A stretch of 64,000 bases of DNA from Methylotenera sp. (GTDB taxonomy: Bacteria; Pseudomonadota; Gammaproteobacteria; Burkholderiales; Methylophilaceae): NCBI RefSeq assembly GCF_029945535.1, contig NZ_JAQSCU010000013.1:373522-437521 (forward strand), in the 5' to 3' direction. The notes under the pieces are model-generated. The model did no database searches and was not told the DNA's origin. It saw only the letters and a program-made list of their open reading frames with translations. Each line of letters begins with the position of its first letter. Position 1 is the first letter of the stretch. Shown here piece after piece: positions 1 through 9,100 of this stretch. A program made the translations under genes and the position numbers.

Positions 1-1292
1 CCCGGAGCGATGCTGATGCCGTTTGCTAGTGCGACACGATGAACATCCAGTGCGTTTACAGCATCAGGTAACTTTACCCATAAAAAGTAGCCACCTTGAG
101 GTTTGGTTAAGCGCGTTCCTTCTGGAAAGTATCTTTGAATAGCATCTATAAATTTGATTTGATTCACTAAAAGAGTGTGACGAAGGTTACGCAAATGCTT
201 ATCGTAGCCGCCTTTCTGCAGATATTTTGCTAAGGCAAGCTGCGCTGGTGCTGATGCCGATAAAGTCGTCGTTAGTTTTAGCCGTTCTATTATTTTAGAG
301 TATCGACCGGGTGCGACCCAACCTACGCGATAGCCGGGCGCCAAGCATTTTGAGAATGAGGAGCAATGCATCACCAAGCCATCAGTATCAAATGCTTTTG
401 CAGGCATGGGGCGCTTATCGCCGAAATACAATTCACCATATACATCGTCCTCAATCAATGGTACTTGGTGTTGAGTTAACAACTCGACGAGTGCTTTCTT
501 TTTCTCATTACCCAGTAAGCTGCCCAACGGGTTCTGGAAATTCGTCATTAACCAGCATGCTTTAGGTTTATGGCGCTCTAGTGCCCATTCCATTGCATCA
601 AGATCTACTCCATCTTTTGGATGGCTAGGGACCTCAACCGCCTTAAGTCCAATGCGCTCGATGGACTGTAAAGCCGCATAAAAAGTAGGCGACTCAATCA
701 GCACCGTATCTCCCGGCCGCGTCACCGCCATCAGGCAAAGATTTAAGGCTTCAAGAGCGCCATTGGTAATCACAATCTCGTCAGATGGTACATGCAAACC
801 ATCAACAATGTAGCGCAAGGCAATCTGCCGTCTCAGATCAGCGTCGCCTGGACTCAAGTTGTCTACGCTACTCCAAGGATCCATGACTTGTATGCTTGAA
901 GCCATCGTTCGTGCTAGATTGCTTAAGGGAAATAATAATGGGCTTGGGAAGGCTGAACCAAGCGGAACAACCTTTTTCATTCTAGTTGATTCAAGCACTT
1001 CAAATACTAGTTCACTTACATCCACTTGAGTTAGTTCTTCATGTTTAACCATGACAGGTTCAGGCGATGCCGGAATTCCGCCAGAGCCACCAGTAACAAA
1101 ATATCCTGAACGTTCACGCGCGCTAATTAAACCTCTTGCTTCCAGGAGGTAGTACGCCTGAAACACGGTTGACGGACTAACATTCCGACTAGAGCTAGCT
1201 TGTCTAACAGACGGCAGCTTGTCGCCTTTACAAAGTACGCCCTCTTGAATTGACAGGGCAATAGAGTTAGCTAGTTGTTCGTAAAGTTTCAT
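1..1292 (-). CDS. MocR-type GntR/aminotransferase transcriptional regulator (partial, C-terminus off the left edge)
   Basis: I translated the minus strand from ATG at 1292 and the frame stays open to the window edge, about 430 codons. Residues 1-70 form a GntR winged helix-turn-helix (KLPSVRQ, then SPSTVFQAYYLLEARGLI). The rest is a fold-type I aminotransferase domain with a FQNPLGS motif and the PLP-lysine motif SSFSKCLAPGYRVGW. This is the MocR/PdxR regulator layout, in which the aminotransferase domain senses a PLP-amino acid adduct. Family members are usually 450-500 residues, so only a short C-terminal part is missing. It lies 21 bp downstream of the COG0523 GTPase on the same strand and is probably co-transcribed. 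No PLP-synthesis gene is nearby, so the regulon is unknown. Confidence 0.9.
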   Translation of the reverse strand, partial: MKLYEQLANSIALSIQEGVLCKGDKLPSVRQASSSRNVSPSTVFQAYYLLEARGLISARERSGYFVTGGSGGIPASPEPVMVKHEELTQVDVSELVFEVLESTRMKKVVPLGSAFPSPLLFPLSNLARTMASSIQVMDPWSSVDNLSPGDADLRRQIALRYIVDGLHVPSDEIVITNGALEALNLCLMAVTRPGDTVLIESPTFYAALQSIERIGLKAVEVPSHPKDGVDLDAMEWALERHKPKACWLMTNFQNPLGSLLGNEKKKALVELLTQHQVPLIEDDVYGELYFGDKRPMPAKAFDTDGLVMHCSSFSKCLAPGYRVGWVAPGRYSKIIERLKLTTTLSASAPAQLALAKYLQKGGYDKHLRNLRHTLLVNQIKFIDAIQRYFPEGTRLTKPQGGYFLWVKLPDAVNALDVHRVALANGISIAP

Positions 1293-1313
1293 TATGGAAG
1301 GTTAGGCGATGGC

Positions 1314-2351
1314 TTAAAACTGCATTAATGCTTTTCTAATTTCCAGTTCGTCTAAATCCTTACCAATAATCACAATTCGTGAAAGTGGTTCGTCTTCGGT
1401 CCAGCCTTCAAGCAAGGTGGGTGGGTAGGGGGTGAAATGCACGGCATGAATAGCTAGCGGTGCAGATTGGTCAGCCGCATGGATAATACCTTTCAGGCGT
1501 AATAAATTTTTACCGTATTTTTGGCAAAAAGATAATAAATGCGGTTTGAGTTGCGACCAGTTAAGTGGGCTGGGCATGATGACAGTGAAACTGGTGATGT
1601 CATCATTGTGAGTTTTTTGTGGCAATGTGCCTTTAGGTTGCGCTTGTTTAATTGGCGCGCGAAGCCAACGCTGTGGTTCAGGATGTTTAGTCGCTAAGTC
1701 GAATAAACCCACATCCACTACAAAAGCTGGGTCTAGCTCGCCATGCGCAATTTTATGTTGTGTTGCTCCGGGATTGATAGTGATAAGTTTTTCTTTAAGC
1801 GCGTTGATTTGCTCGGCGCTAGCTAAATCTGTTTTAGTCAGCACTAACACATCTGCCACGGCGGCTTGCTTTAAGGCTTCGGTATTTTCTTCAATTTGCT
1901 GTAAGCCATAAATACTGTCTATGGTCACGACGACTGCATCTAGGCGATACACAGACTCAATTACAGGTTCATTCATTAAGTTGGCAAGTATCGGACCTGG
2001 ATCGGCCATGCCTGTGGTTTCGATAATCAGCCGATTAAATTGCGGAATAGCTTGCAGAGCGCGCTTAAAAAACAAGTCGCGCATGGTATCTGCTAACTCG
2101 TTTTTTAGTGTGCAGCATAGGCAGCCTGAGCTAAGCAGTACAGTGTTATCGGCAATATGCTCATTTTCAATATTCTGCGCTAGATTACTGTTGGCAAAAA
2201 TCTGGTCTAGCCCTGCGTCACCTAATTCATTGATGATAATCGCGGTATCGCGCATATCAGGGTGATGCAGTAGTTTATTCAGTAAGGTAGTTTTGCCACT
2301 GCCTAAAAAGCCAGTGAGTAGAGTGACGGGTATGCGTTTATCCATGTCCAT
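1314..2351 (-). CDS. CobW/COG0523-family metal-binding GTPase
   Basis: The 345-residue protein has a Walker A motif GFLGSGKTTL near the N-terminus, the COG0523 hallmark metal motif GCLCC, a TKTD guanine-specificity motif and a C-terminal CobW_C-like domain. These G3E GTPases act as cytoplasmic metallochaperones for zinc, cobalt or nickel and deliver metal to a client enzyme on GTP hydrolysis. No cobalamin gene is adjacent, so a CobW role in B12 synthesis is not supported; a ZigA/ZagA-like zinc role is possible. The start is uncertain between two ATGs (2351 and 2345), both with weak ribosome-binding sites. No obvious Zur box was seen in 2352-2452. Confidence 0.9.
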   Translation of the reverse strand: MDMDKRIPVTLLTGFLGSGKTTLLNKLLHHPDMRDTAIIINELGDAGLDQIFANSNLAQNIENEHIADNTVLLSSGCLCCTLKNELADTMRDLFFKRALQAIPQFNRLIIETTGMADPGPILANLMNEPVIESVYRLDAVVVTIDSIYGLQQIEENTEALKQAAVADVLVLTKTDLASAEQINALKEKLITINPGATQHKIAHGELDPAFVVDVGLFDLATKHPEPQRWLRAPIKQAQPKGTLPQKTHNDDITSFTVIMPSPLNWSQLKPHLLSFCQKYGKNLLRLKGIIHAADQSAPLAIHAVHFTPYPPTLLEGWTEDEPLSRIVIIGKDLDELEIRKALMQF

Positions 2352-2452
2352 ATTTTAAATGCAACAAAGCGAATTAGCTAATACATAAAGCGAAATCTCT
2401 AATACAAGGTAAAATGTCACTAATTTAGTTAGAACAACGCATATAAGCATTT

Positions 2453-4456
2453 ATGAACGTATTTTTTGAAGAAGACGGCAGTTTTAAAATTGCCTCCATC
2501 ATGACCGAAACGCAAGGCGCTTTGCAGGTGGAATCCGTCAGTGGCAAGCGCACCAAAGTGAAAGCCAGTAATGTATTGATGCGTTTTGAAACGCCTTTAG
2601 CTGGCTTTATGGAAGCTGCTAATACAGAAGCTGAAACGCTAGAGTTAGATTTTTTATGGGAGTGTTGCGGCGAAACTGAGTTTGGTTTTGAAGAGTTTTC
2701 CGCTGATTATTATGGACGTAAACCGACGCCAGTTGAGGCTGCGGCGATTGCGATTAAGCTGCACAGTGCGCCAGTGTATTTCAATCGTAAAGGTAAAGGG
2801 CTCTATAGAGCAGCACCTGCCGAAATACTAAAAGCTGCACTGGCTGGGCTTGAGAAAAAGCGCTTATTAGCCGAAAAGATGGCAGCTTTTGTTGAAGATT
2901 TAAAATCCCACAAAATGCCCGAAGAGCTGATGCAGAAGCGCGATATGTTGCTTTATGAGCCGGACAAAAATGCTTTTGAGTACAAAACATTAGATGCTGC
3001 TGCGAGCGCGTTGCATTTAAGTCATCTCAAGTTAATGCATATCTGTGGCGCAATTCCATCTGTGCACGACTATCACTTGGGTGCTTTTTTACGCGAATAC
3101 TTTGCTAAGGGTACAGATTTCACTCCTGAACAAATAGCAGAGATTGCTAGCGATATAACTTTTGATTTGCCATTGGCAGATGCCGAGGCCTTTAGTATTG
3201 ATGACAGCACCACAACAGAAATTGACGATGCGTTTTCAATTAAACAATTAACCGATGGTATCACTCGCATCGGTATTCATATCGCCGCGCCCGCTTTAGG
3301 TATTGCTGTTGATGGCGCGCTGGATAAAGAGGTGATGCAGCGTTTATCTACCGTGTACATGCCCGGCAATAAAATTACCATGCTGCCAGAAACGGCAATT
3401 CGACCATTTAGTTTAGATGCTGGACAGGTTAAACCTGTTTTATCTTTGTACTTGCATGTAAATGAGGCGCTGGAAATTATTCAACGTGATAGCAAAGTTG
3501 AGTTGATTAAAGTAGCTGAAAATCTACGCCACGATACATTAGAGCCGTTTTTTAATGAAAACACATTAGAGGCTGACAGCGGACATCCCTATTGGGCTAG
3601 GTTGCTGTATTTATTTGACTTAGCAGTTTCATTAGAAAAATCTCGCGGTAAATACGACCCAACAAAACCACCCCAAGTTGACTATAACTTTTATGTAACA
3701 GATGACAAAGTCAGCATCGTTGGCCGCCATCGTGGTTCGCCTATGGACAAGTTAGTAGCTGAGTTAATGATAGAGGCTAACAATCAGTGGGGCGCCTTAT
3801 TGGCATCGCATGAAGTGCCAGGTTTGTATCGTGCGCAAATGGGCGGTCGAGTGTATATGACCACCAAGGCCGAGCCGCATCAGGGCTTAGGTGTAGCGCA
3901 ATATGCTTGGAGCACGTCGCCTTTGCGCCGTGCGGTGGATTTAATTAATCAACGCCAGATTATCAGTGTCGTGCAAAACAACCAGCCTGTTTATCCGCAA
4001 AACAGTGATGCGCTCACTACACATATGCGTAATTTTGAGCTAACTTACAAGGCATATAGCGAGTTCCAAACGCGTATGGAGCGCTATTGGTGCTTGCAGT
4101 ATTTGATTCAGGAAGGCTTTTTAGAGGAAAACAAGCAAGAGATTCACGCCACCGTTTGGCGTGAGAACTTAGTACGTTTAGATCATATGCCTTACATGAC
4201 TAAAGTTTATGGTTTACCTGAACTTAAGCCCGGCACACGTGTAAGCTTGCAAGTGCAAGAGGTTGATACGTTGATGTTGGATTTGCGTACTAAATTTATA
4301 AAAGTGCTGGAAGAGGCCGCAGCGCCTGTGGATTTTGATGATGCAGATATCGAAGCTTTGGATAGTTTAGATTCAGCTACTCTCGATATGAATACTCCTG
4401 ATTCAAATAACAGCGAAGCTACTCCAGATGATACGGTTGAAGTTGAGGCTGCTTAA
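2453..4456 (+). CDS. RNase II/VacB-family 3'-5' exoribonuclease
   Basis: The 667-residue protein carries an RNB catalytic domain. The metal-binding Asp cluster is visible in DDSTTTEIDDAFS (about residues 262-274), and the late RNB motif SPLRRAVDLINQRQ lies near residue 490. The N-terminal 250 residues are winged-helix/OB-like and the C-terminus is a weak S1-like segment followed by an acidic tail rich in Asp, Glu and Ser. It should degrade single-stranded RNA processively from the 3' end in the cytoplasm. It is the typical betaproteobacterial RNB protein rather than a close E. coli Rnb, so no symbol is given. Its stop overlaps the next gene's start (TAATG), indicating translational coupling. 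Confidence 0.88.
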   Translation: MNVFFEEDGSFKIASIMTETQGALQVESVSGKRTKVKASNVLMRFETPLAGFMEAANTEAETLELDFLWECCGETEFGFEEFSADYYGRKPTPVEAAAIAIKLHSAPVYFNRKGKGLYRAAPAEILKAALAGLEKKRLLAEKMAAFVEDLKSHKMPEELMQKRDMLLYEPDKNAFEYKTLDAAASALHLSHLKLMHICGAIPSVHDYHLGAFLREYFAKGTDFTPEQIAEIASDITFDLPLADAEAFSIDDSTTTEIDDAFSIKQLTDGITRIGIHIAAPALGIAVDGALDKEVMQRLSTVYMPGNKITMLPETAIRPFSLDAGQVKPVLSLYLHVNEALEIIQRDSKVELIKVAENLRHDTLEPFFNENTLEADSGHPYWARLLYLFDLAVSLEKSRGKYDPTKPPQVDYNFYVTDDKVSIVGRHRGSPMDKLVAELMIEANNQWGALLASHEVPGLYRAQMGGRVYMTTKAEPHQGLGVAQYAWSTSPLRRAVDLINQRQIISVVQNNQPVYPQNSDALTTHMRNFELTYKAYSEFQTRMERYWCLQYLIQEGFLEENKQEIHATVWRENLVRLDHMPYMTKVYGLPELKPGTRVSLQVQEVDTLMLDLRTKFIKVLEEAAAPVDFDDADIEALDSLDSATLDMNTPDSNNSEATPDDTVEVEAA

Positions 4457-5274
4457 TGTTTCGTGTCGCTAAACATTTAATGCGCAATTTCACCAATACT
4501 AGTGCTGCAGACGAAACGGTTTATGTGAGTGAAGCCGATGGCGTGCGCTCATTGCATTTAGGCTCAGTCACCATACAAAGCGCCATGCGCATACGTGACC
4601 CGTTTGCGCTGGAGCTCACCTATACACGTGGCATTATGTGCTTTTTACTGTTTAGGAATAATGTTAAAGACATGCTTACCATCGGCTTAGGTGGAGGATC
4701 TGTCGCAAAGTATGTGCACAAACATTGCCAAGGTATTAAAAGTACTATTGTTGAGATCAATCCTAAAGTCATTCAAATGGCACGTAATCAATTTTCTGTG
4801 CCAGAAAATGATGACTATTTTGATGTGATTGAGGGCGATGGCTTGCAGTATTTGGCTGAGCATATTCATAGCACTGATGTATTGCTGATTGACGCGTTTG
4901 ATAGCAACGGTATTCCACCAGATTTTTGCAGCCAAGATTTTTTTGATCAATGTTCAGCAACTTTAAAAGGTGACGGGATATTTGTAATCAATCTATGGGG
5001 CAGCGATAAGAACTTTGATATTTATTTGCAGCGCATAGAGCAAAGTTTTGAGCAAAAAGTGCTGATGATGCGTACTGGCAAGCCTGGTAATATTGTCGTT
5101 TTTGGCTTTAACAAAGTACCAAGCAACTTGAATGTAGCCAGTCTGCAAGAGCGTGCAAAAGCGCTTGAAGCGCAGCACCAAATAGAGTTTTCTGATTTCA
5201 TCGATAAACTATGCAACGATAATCAGGTGTACCAAAAAAGGCTGATGCTCAGAGGCGATGCTGGTAGCAATTAA
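4456..5274 (+). CDS. Spermidine synthase-like (polyamine aminopropyltransferase fold) methyltransferase
   Basis: The 272-residue protein has a Rossmann nucleotide-binding core with GLGGGSVAKYV, an acidic VEINPKVIQMAR strand end, GDGLQYL and LLIDAFDS. These match the spermidine synthase/SAM-binding fold. It is shorter than SpeE and I could not see a convincing polyamine-pocket signature, so the true substrate is open. It starts inside the stop of the RNase II-like gene (TAATG overlap), which makes co-translation likely. Betaproteobacteria often carry such SpeE-like proteins outside polyamine operons. Confidence 0.75.
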   Translation: MFRVAKHLMRNFTNTSAADETVYVSEADGVRSLHLGSVTIQSAMRIRDPFALELTYTRGIMCFLLFRNNVKDMLTIGLGGGSVAKYVHKHCQGIKSTIVEINPKVIQMARNQFSVPENDDYFDVIEGDGLQYLAEHIHSTDVLLIDAFDSNGIPPDFCSQDFFDQCSATLKGDGIFVINLWGSDKNFDIYLQRIEQSFEQKVLMMRTGKPGNIVVFGFNKVPSNLNVASLQERAKALEAQHQIEFSDFIDKLCNDNQVYQKRLMLRGDAGSN

Positions 5275-5358
5275 GCATTACCATAGTCTCGATAGGCAGC
5301 TAACAAACGGCTAGTTAACTTAGCAGTATTTAAACACTTAAATTTAAGAATATTTATT

Positions 5359-6504
5359 ATGATACCCAATCGTTATTTCGCAACTTGCCCACGTGGTTTA
5401 GAGCAATTACTTGCTGATGAGTTACAAGAAGTTAAAGCCAAATCCATCAAGCTGACTGATGGTGGCGTGAGTTTTGATGGCGACTGGGCGGTGTGCTATG
5501 CGGCAAACCTGCATTCGCGTATTGCTACACGTATTTTGTGGCAAGTGGCACGTGGTAAATATTTAAACGAAGAAGACCTTTTTGAAGGCGCCTACAAACT
5601 TGATTGGCCGCAATGGTTTGATGTAAAAAATGACTTTATGGTGAAAGTGACAGGCGTGAAATGTCCTTTGAAAAGCCTAGAGTTTGCCACCTTAAAAATC
5701 AAAGATGCAGTGTGTGACAAGTTTAGAATGGCGGTGGGTAGCCGTCCTTATATTGATACTAAAACGCCGGCAGTACGTATTCATGCCTACTTGGCAGCTG
5801 ATGAATATCAGTTCTATTTAGATACTTCTGGGGCGGCTTTGTATCAACGTGGTAATCGCGGCGCTAGTATTGAAGCGCCTCTGCGTGAGAACTTAGCGGC
5901 AGGTATTTTAAAACTATCTGGCTGGCAAGTCGGGCAGCCTTTGTTAGATCCAATGTGTGGTAGCGGTACATTTTTACTAGAAGCTGCAATGATTGCGCTA
6001 GACATGGCGCCCGGCTACAAAAGAAGTTTTGGTTTTGAAAAACTGAATACTTTCGTGCCGGAAGTTTGGAGTAAGATTAAAAACCAAGCCTTAAGCAAAG
6101 TGAAGAAAGTGACTTTTCAAAAGATTTATGGCTCAGATATTGATTTGCGCGCAGTGCGTATTAGTAAGCAAAATCTGGAAGATGCCGGTTTGTTAGAGGC
6201 TGTTCAATTGTCACATGTTGATATGATTGCCGTTGTTCCACCAGCTGATAATGGCGTGATGGTGGCAAACCCTCCGTATGGCGTGCGTATTGGCGAAGGT
6301 GATGATTTGGCTCTGCTTTATCCTAAAATGGGTGAAGTGTTAAAGCGTAAATTTGCAGGCTGGAATACTTATTTCTTAACCAATGATTTAACTATGCCTA
6401 AGCTCATGCGTTTGACGCCAAGTAAGCGTACGCCATTATTCAACGGCTCATTAGAGTGTCGACTGTTTGAAATTAAGATGGTAGCTGGCAGCAACCGTAA
6501 ATAA
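5359..6504 (+). CDS. THUMP-domain class I SAM-dependent RNA (guanine-N2) methyltransferase, RlmL N-terminal/YpsC type
   Basis: The 381-residue protein has an N-terminal ferredoxin-like/THUMP RNA-binding region (about 1-155) and a C-terminal UPF0020 methyltransferase. The SAM motif DPMCGSGTFLLEAA and the catalytic NPPYG motif are both intact. E. coli RlmL is a fusion with a second methyltransferase (RlmK); this protein corresponds to the N-terminal half only, as in YpsC-like proteins. The likely product is m2G in 23S rRNA, acting in the cytoplasm, but the exact position is inferred. The start has a poor ribosome-binding site but is the only one preserving the conserved CPRGLE N-terminus. Confidence 0.87.
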   Translation: MIPNRYFATCPRGLEQLLADELQEVKAKSIKLTDGGVSFDGDWAVCYAANLHSRIATRILWQVARGKYLNEEDLFEGAYKLDWPQWFDVKNDFMVKVTGVKCPLKSLEFATLKIKDAVCDKFRMAVGSRPYIDTKTPAVRIHAYLAADEYQFYLDTSGAALYQRGNRGASIEAPLRENLAAGILKLSGWQVGQPLLDPMCGSGTFLLEAAMIALDMAPGYKRSFGFEKLNTFVPEVWSKIKNQALSKVKKVTFQKIYGSDIDLRAVRISKQNLEDAGLLEAVQLSHVDMIAVVPPADNGVMVANPPYGVRIGEGDDLALLYPKMGEVLKRKFAGWNTYFLTNDLTMPKLMRLTPSKRTPLFNGSLECRLFEIKMVAGSNRK

Positions 6505-6542
6505 TCTTACATAGTTATAACGTCATAGAGAGTATCTATACC

Positions 6543-6896
6543 ATGGCTGATTCATTAAACGATTTAAGAGCGCGTATTGATTCTTTTGTGCAAGAGCGTG
6601 ATTGGGCGCAGTTTCATACACCAAAAAACTTAGCGATGGCGATGATAGTGGAGGCTGCGGAATTAGTTGAGCAATTTCAATGGGATACGCCACAGGAAAG
6701 TCAGCAGTTAACACCTGAAAAGCGTGAGGCAGTAAGCCACGAACTGGCCGATACTTTTGTTTATTTATTACGTATTGCTGAAGTGTTGAAAATTGATTTG
6801 ATAGAAGCAGCGAATGCCAAAATCGAACTGAACGCCAAAAAATATCCTGTAGAAAAGGCGCGTGGCAGTAACGCTAGGTATACGGAATACTTGTAG
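6543..6896 (+). CDS. MazG-like nucleotide pyrophosphohydrolase (dCTPase/RS21-C6 type)
   Basis: The 117-residue all-alpha protein carries the MazG metal-binding signature EAAELVEQF followed by HELADTFVYLL, giving the EXXE...EXXD ligand set. Single-domain members of this group hydrolyse (d)NTPs to NMP and pyrophosphate and clean non-canonical nucleotides from the pool. A GAGAG ribosome-binding site lies about 10 bases before the ATG at 6543. It is the last gene of a plus-strand run and is followed by an inverted repeat at 6911-6951. Confidence 0.87.
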   Translation: MADSLNDLRARIDSFVQERDWAQFHTPKNLAMAMIVEAAELVEQFQWDTPQESQQLTPEKREAVSHELADTFVYLLRIAEVLKIDLIEAANAKIELNAKKYPVEKARGSNARYTEYL

Positions 6897-6910
6897 GATT
6901 CTAAAACGTT

Positions 6911-6951
6911 TCTGCCCTGCAAACCTTATCAATAAAGGCTAGCAGGGCAGA
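6911..6951. terminator. Inverted repeat between convergent genes, possible bidirectional terminator
   Basis: TCTGCCCTGC at 6911-6920 is the exact reverse complement of GCAGGGCAGA at 6942-6951. A smaller CCTT/AAGG pair lies in the loop. It sits between the converging mazG-like gene and tpx, where a shared terminator is expected, but neither strand has a clean run of T after the stem, so factor-independent termination is uncertain. Confidence 0.5.
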
Positions 6952-6986
6952 TGATTAAATACTTTTTAGTGTTTAATCAATATTCG

Positions 6987-7490
6987 TTACAAGCTAGCTA
7001 ATGCAACATCGTAGTTAGGCTCATCTGCAATTTCTGCTACCAATTCACTATGCAAAACATTATTGTTTTCATCTAATACTACAACAGCACGTGTTGTTAA
7101 GCCTGCTAGGCTACTATCTAAAATTTGCACGCCGTAATCTTTTGCAAATTTAGCTGTGTCACGGAAAGTGGAAAGACTAACAACATTTTCAATACCTTCT
7201 GCACCGCAGAAACGGCTTTGTGCGAATGGTAAGTCGGCAGAAATGCACAATACAACTGTGTTATTCATGCTGCTCGCTTTTTGGTTGAAAGTACGTACTG
7301 ATGTTGCACAAGTCGGTGTATCAACACTTGGGAATATGTTGAGTACTTTACGTTTACCAGTGAATGCATCAAGTCCAACTAAATTGCGTTTCGCATCAGC
7401 AAGCTGAAAATCTGGGGCTGTTTGGCCTTTTTGTGGAAAGTTACCGCCGATTGCAACGGGGCCGCCTTTTAAAGTGACTGTATTTGTCAT
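6987..7490 (-). CDS. tpx: Thiol peroxidase Tpx
   Basis: The 167-residue protein is an atypical 2-Cys peroxiredoxin that reduces lipid and organic hydroperoxides using thioredoxin. The peroxidatic Cys61 is in FPSVDTPTC and the resolving Cys95 in [15 protein letters not shown], both at the positions known for E. coli Tpx. The open frame extends upstream to 7595, but the ATG at 7490 is chosen for three reasons: it gives the family length, it has a strong AGAGGAAA ribosome-binding site, and the longer version would run through the FIST terminator hairpin at 7552-7577. The leader between that hairpin and 7490 must hold its own promoter. Confidence 0.95.
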   Translation of the reverse strand: MTNTVTLKGGPVAIGGNFPQKGQTAPDFQLADAKRNLVGLDAFTGKRKVLNIFPSVDTPTCATSVRTFNQKASSMNNTVVLCISADLPFAQSRFCGAEGIENVVSLSTFRDTAKFAKDYGVQILDSSLAGLTTRAVVVLDENNNVLHSELVAEIADEPNYDVALASL

Positions 7491-7543
7491 GATGATTTTC
7501 CTCTTTTTATGGGTTTTGAATAGTAATGCTAGACCCGCTATCA

Positions 7544-7577
7544 TAAAACAAAAACGCCCAGTTTGCACTGAGCGTTT
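7544..7577 (-). terminator. Rho-independent terminator of the FIST gene
   Basis: Read on the minus strand, an 11-bp stem (7577-7567 with 7562-7552, one G-U pair) closes a 4-base loop at 7566-7563 and is followed by a T-rich tract (TTGTTTT). It lies 64 bp past the FIST stop and upstream of tpx, separating the two transcription units. Confidence 0.8.
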
Positions 7578-7640
7578 GATAATTATCACATGCATAATCC
7601 CTTGTTTTAATAAGGTCTTTTGGTGTTGGTAAGTGATGAG

Positions 7641-8792
7641 TTAAGCAAATAGATCTTCACTTAAATAACCAATTGTCATCGTTTGGTTATGCAATACGCT
7701 ATCACTAGTATCTGGACGCGGTGCAAACTCACCATAAGAGTAGAAGCCCGTGATCGCAGTTTGAGAGCCTAGAATTTGTTTGACTAGTTTAACTTCGTCA
7801 ACCACTAATTCTGCCATCACACCTTTACGGCCAACGCAGCTCACGCAGATTGCTAAACCTGTTTGATTTGTGCTGGTTTGGTTGGTAACTAGGTGTGCCG
7901 CATCACCAGCACCTTCAACTAACCTGTCATGGGTTGCTTGGCAGAAACGCACGGTTTCACCTTCGTCTACGTTACCCGCAAAAGTAAGGCTATTTTTAGC
8001 GCTATCAATCGCTAACAGTGTGCGGATTTTCTCAATGTCACGTTTGCCTTCTTCAATAATGGCAAATGGAAATTTTAATCCGCTTCCTGGTAAGCCTTTT
8101 GCAGTTTGCGCGCCTATGTACATATTGTAGATTGGAAGGGCAGGTTTGCCATCAAGCTCTAAAACCACGTTCTTTTCTGATCGAGTCACTTTGCGTGGTG
8201 GACCATATGGCTTCCAGCCTCGACCTACGCCTGCGGCAGCCACTAAATTTTTGCCATACAAGCCAACGGCAATGACTAAACCATTTGAAATGGTCTCGTT
8301 AAAGATTTGCACGGTTTGGCTGAAATTAAAACCATCACCAGCCATGCCGCCCATAAGAGGAATATCACCCAGCACACTTTTAAAACCTTCTAAAAGTTCA
8401 GAGCCATTAACGTTCAATCCATCAGAGTAAACCAATACCGCTTTTAAATCGTCAGATTTCAATTGGCGCGCTAGCTCGACCGCTGTTTCATAAGAGTTTT
8501 GCATGCTAGTCATCTTGGTGTGAGTCACGCGCTGTATCGTTTTCTCCCACAACACAGCGGTAATTTGCAAGCTGTCATCAAAAACACCATCAGCTGAAAT
8601 CTCGCCTGAAGTTGAACAGCCGATAATTTGCGCTGCAGGATAGCGTGTTTTTAGTATGCTCTCCAACTTCGAGTCGCCAAAGCGCTTTACTGAACCAAAC
8701 ACTAATACTAAGTTTGCCATGGGCAGCGGTGAGGCTGCAGGCAGATCTTTTAATGTCATTTTAGCTGTCAAAGATTCTTGTTTTACTATCAT
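7641..8792 (-). CDS. FIST-domain sensory protein
   Basis: The protein (383 residues) matches the FIST_N plus FIST_C architecture: GCSTSGEI near residue 60, GDIPLMGGMAGDG near 145, and a C-terminal half ending in ITGFYSYGEFAP. FIST proteins are soluble sensors believed to bind small ligands such as amino acids and are often encoded beside chemotaxis or two-component genes. Here it is divergent from the pilGHIJL chemosensory operon. Two in-frame ATGs exist; 8792 is chosen because AAGGG lies 6 bases before it, whereas the ATG at 8798 directly abuts that site. Ligand and partner are unknown. Confidence 0.87.
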   Translation of the reverse strand: MIVKQESLTAKMTLKDLPAASPLPMANLVLVFGSVKRFGDSKLESILKTRYPAAQIIGCSTSGEISADGVFDDSLQITAVLWEKTIQRVTHTKMTSMQNSYETAVELARQLKSDDLKAVLVYSDGLNVNGSELLEGFKSVLGDIPLMGGMAGDGFNFSQTVQIFNETISNGLVIAVGLYGKNLVAAAGVGRGWKPYGPPRKVTRSEKNVVLELDGKPALPIYNMYIGAQTAKGLPGSGLKFPFAIIEEGKRDIEKIRTLLAIDSAKNSLTFAGNVDEGETVRFCQATHDRLVEGAGDAAHLVTNQTSTNQTGLAICVSCVGRKGVMAELVVDEVKLVKQILGSQTAITGFYSYGEFAPRPDTSDSVLHNQTMTIGYLSEDLFA

Positions 8793-9100
8793 GCTCATCC
8801 CTTAAGTTTTAGCCTTAAACATCAAGCTTTAAGTACCTGTTATGGTACTTTTAATATAGTTGTTATAATTTGTAACAATTGTTAACAAATTATTATATGC
8901 TACCCATATGGGTAATTGTAATAATTTTATTATATATATCTGTTTTTACGAAAACTTGATAATACCTATATAAGTTAATATATTGCATATGTTTGTTAAA
9001 CCTATTGCTTATTAGATGATTCTGTAGATACAATGAGAAATAATCAGCGCAATTGAACATAGTCAACTTTAGTACTGCGCACAAATAAGGGAGCTTGCTG
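8793..9100. promoter_or_regulatory. AT-rich divergent intergenic region with three palindromes (FIST / pilG)
   Basis: This 308-bp stretch has no convincing gene. It holds a perfect 7-bp inverted repeat AAGTACC/GGTACTT with a 6-base spacer (8831-8850), a nested AT-rich palindrome with 9-bp outer arms (8865-8893), and the perfect 14-bp palindrome TACCCATATGGGTA (8901-8914). Both promoters must lie here. The spacing suggests one or more regulators controlling FIST and the pil operon, but no known operator consensus was recognised. Confidence 0.6.

Noticed and set aside
1314-2351. CobW of cobalamin synthesis
   Set aside because: No cobalamin gene is adjacent; only the COG0523 family can be supported.
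4456-5274. True spermidine synthase SpeE
   Set aside because: The Rossmann core fits, but I could not confirm the polyamine-binding residues, and the protein is short; kept as SpeE-like only.
7491-7595. N-terminal extension of tpx by 35 codons
   Set aside because: It would be encoded across the FIST terminator hairpin, lacks a ribosome site and exceeds the Tpx family length; ATG 7490 has a strong site.
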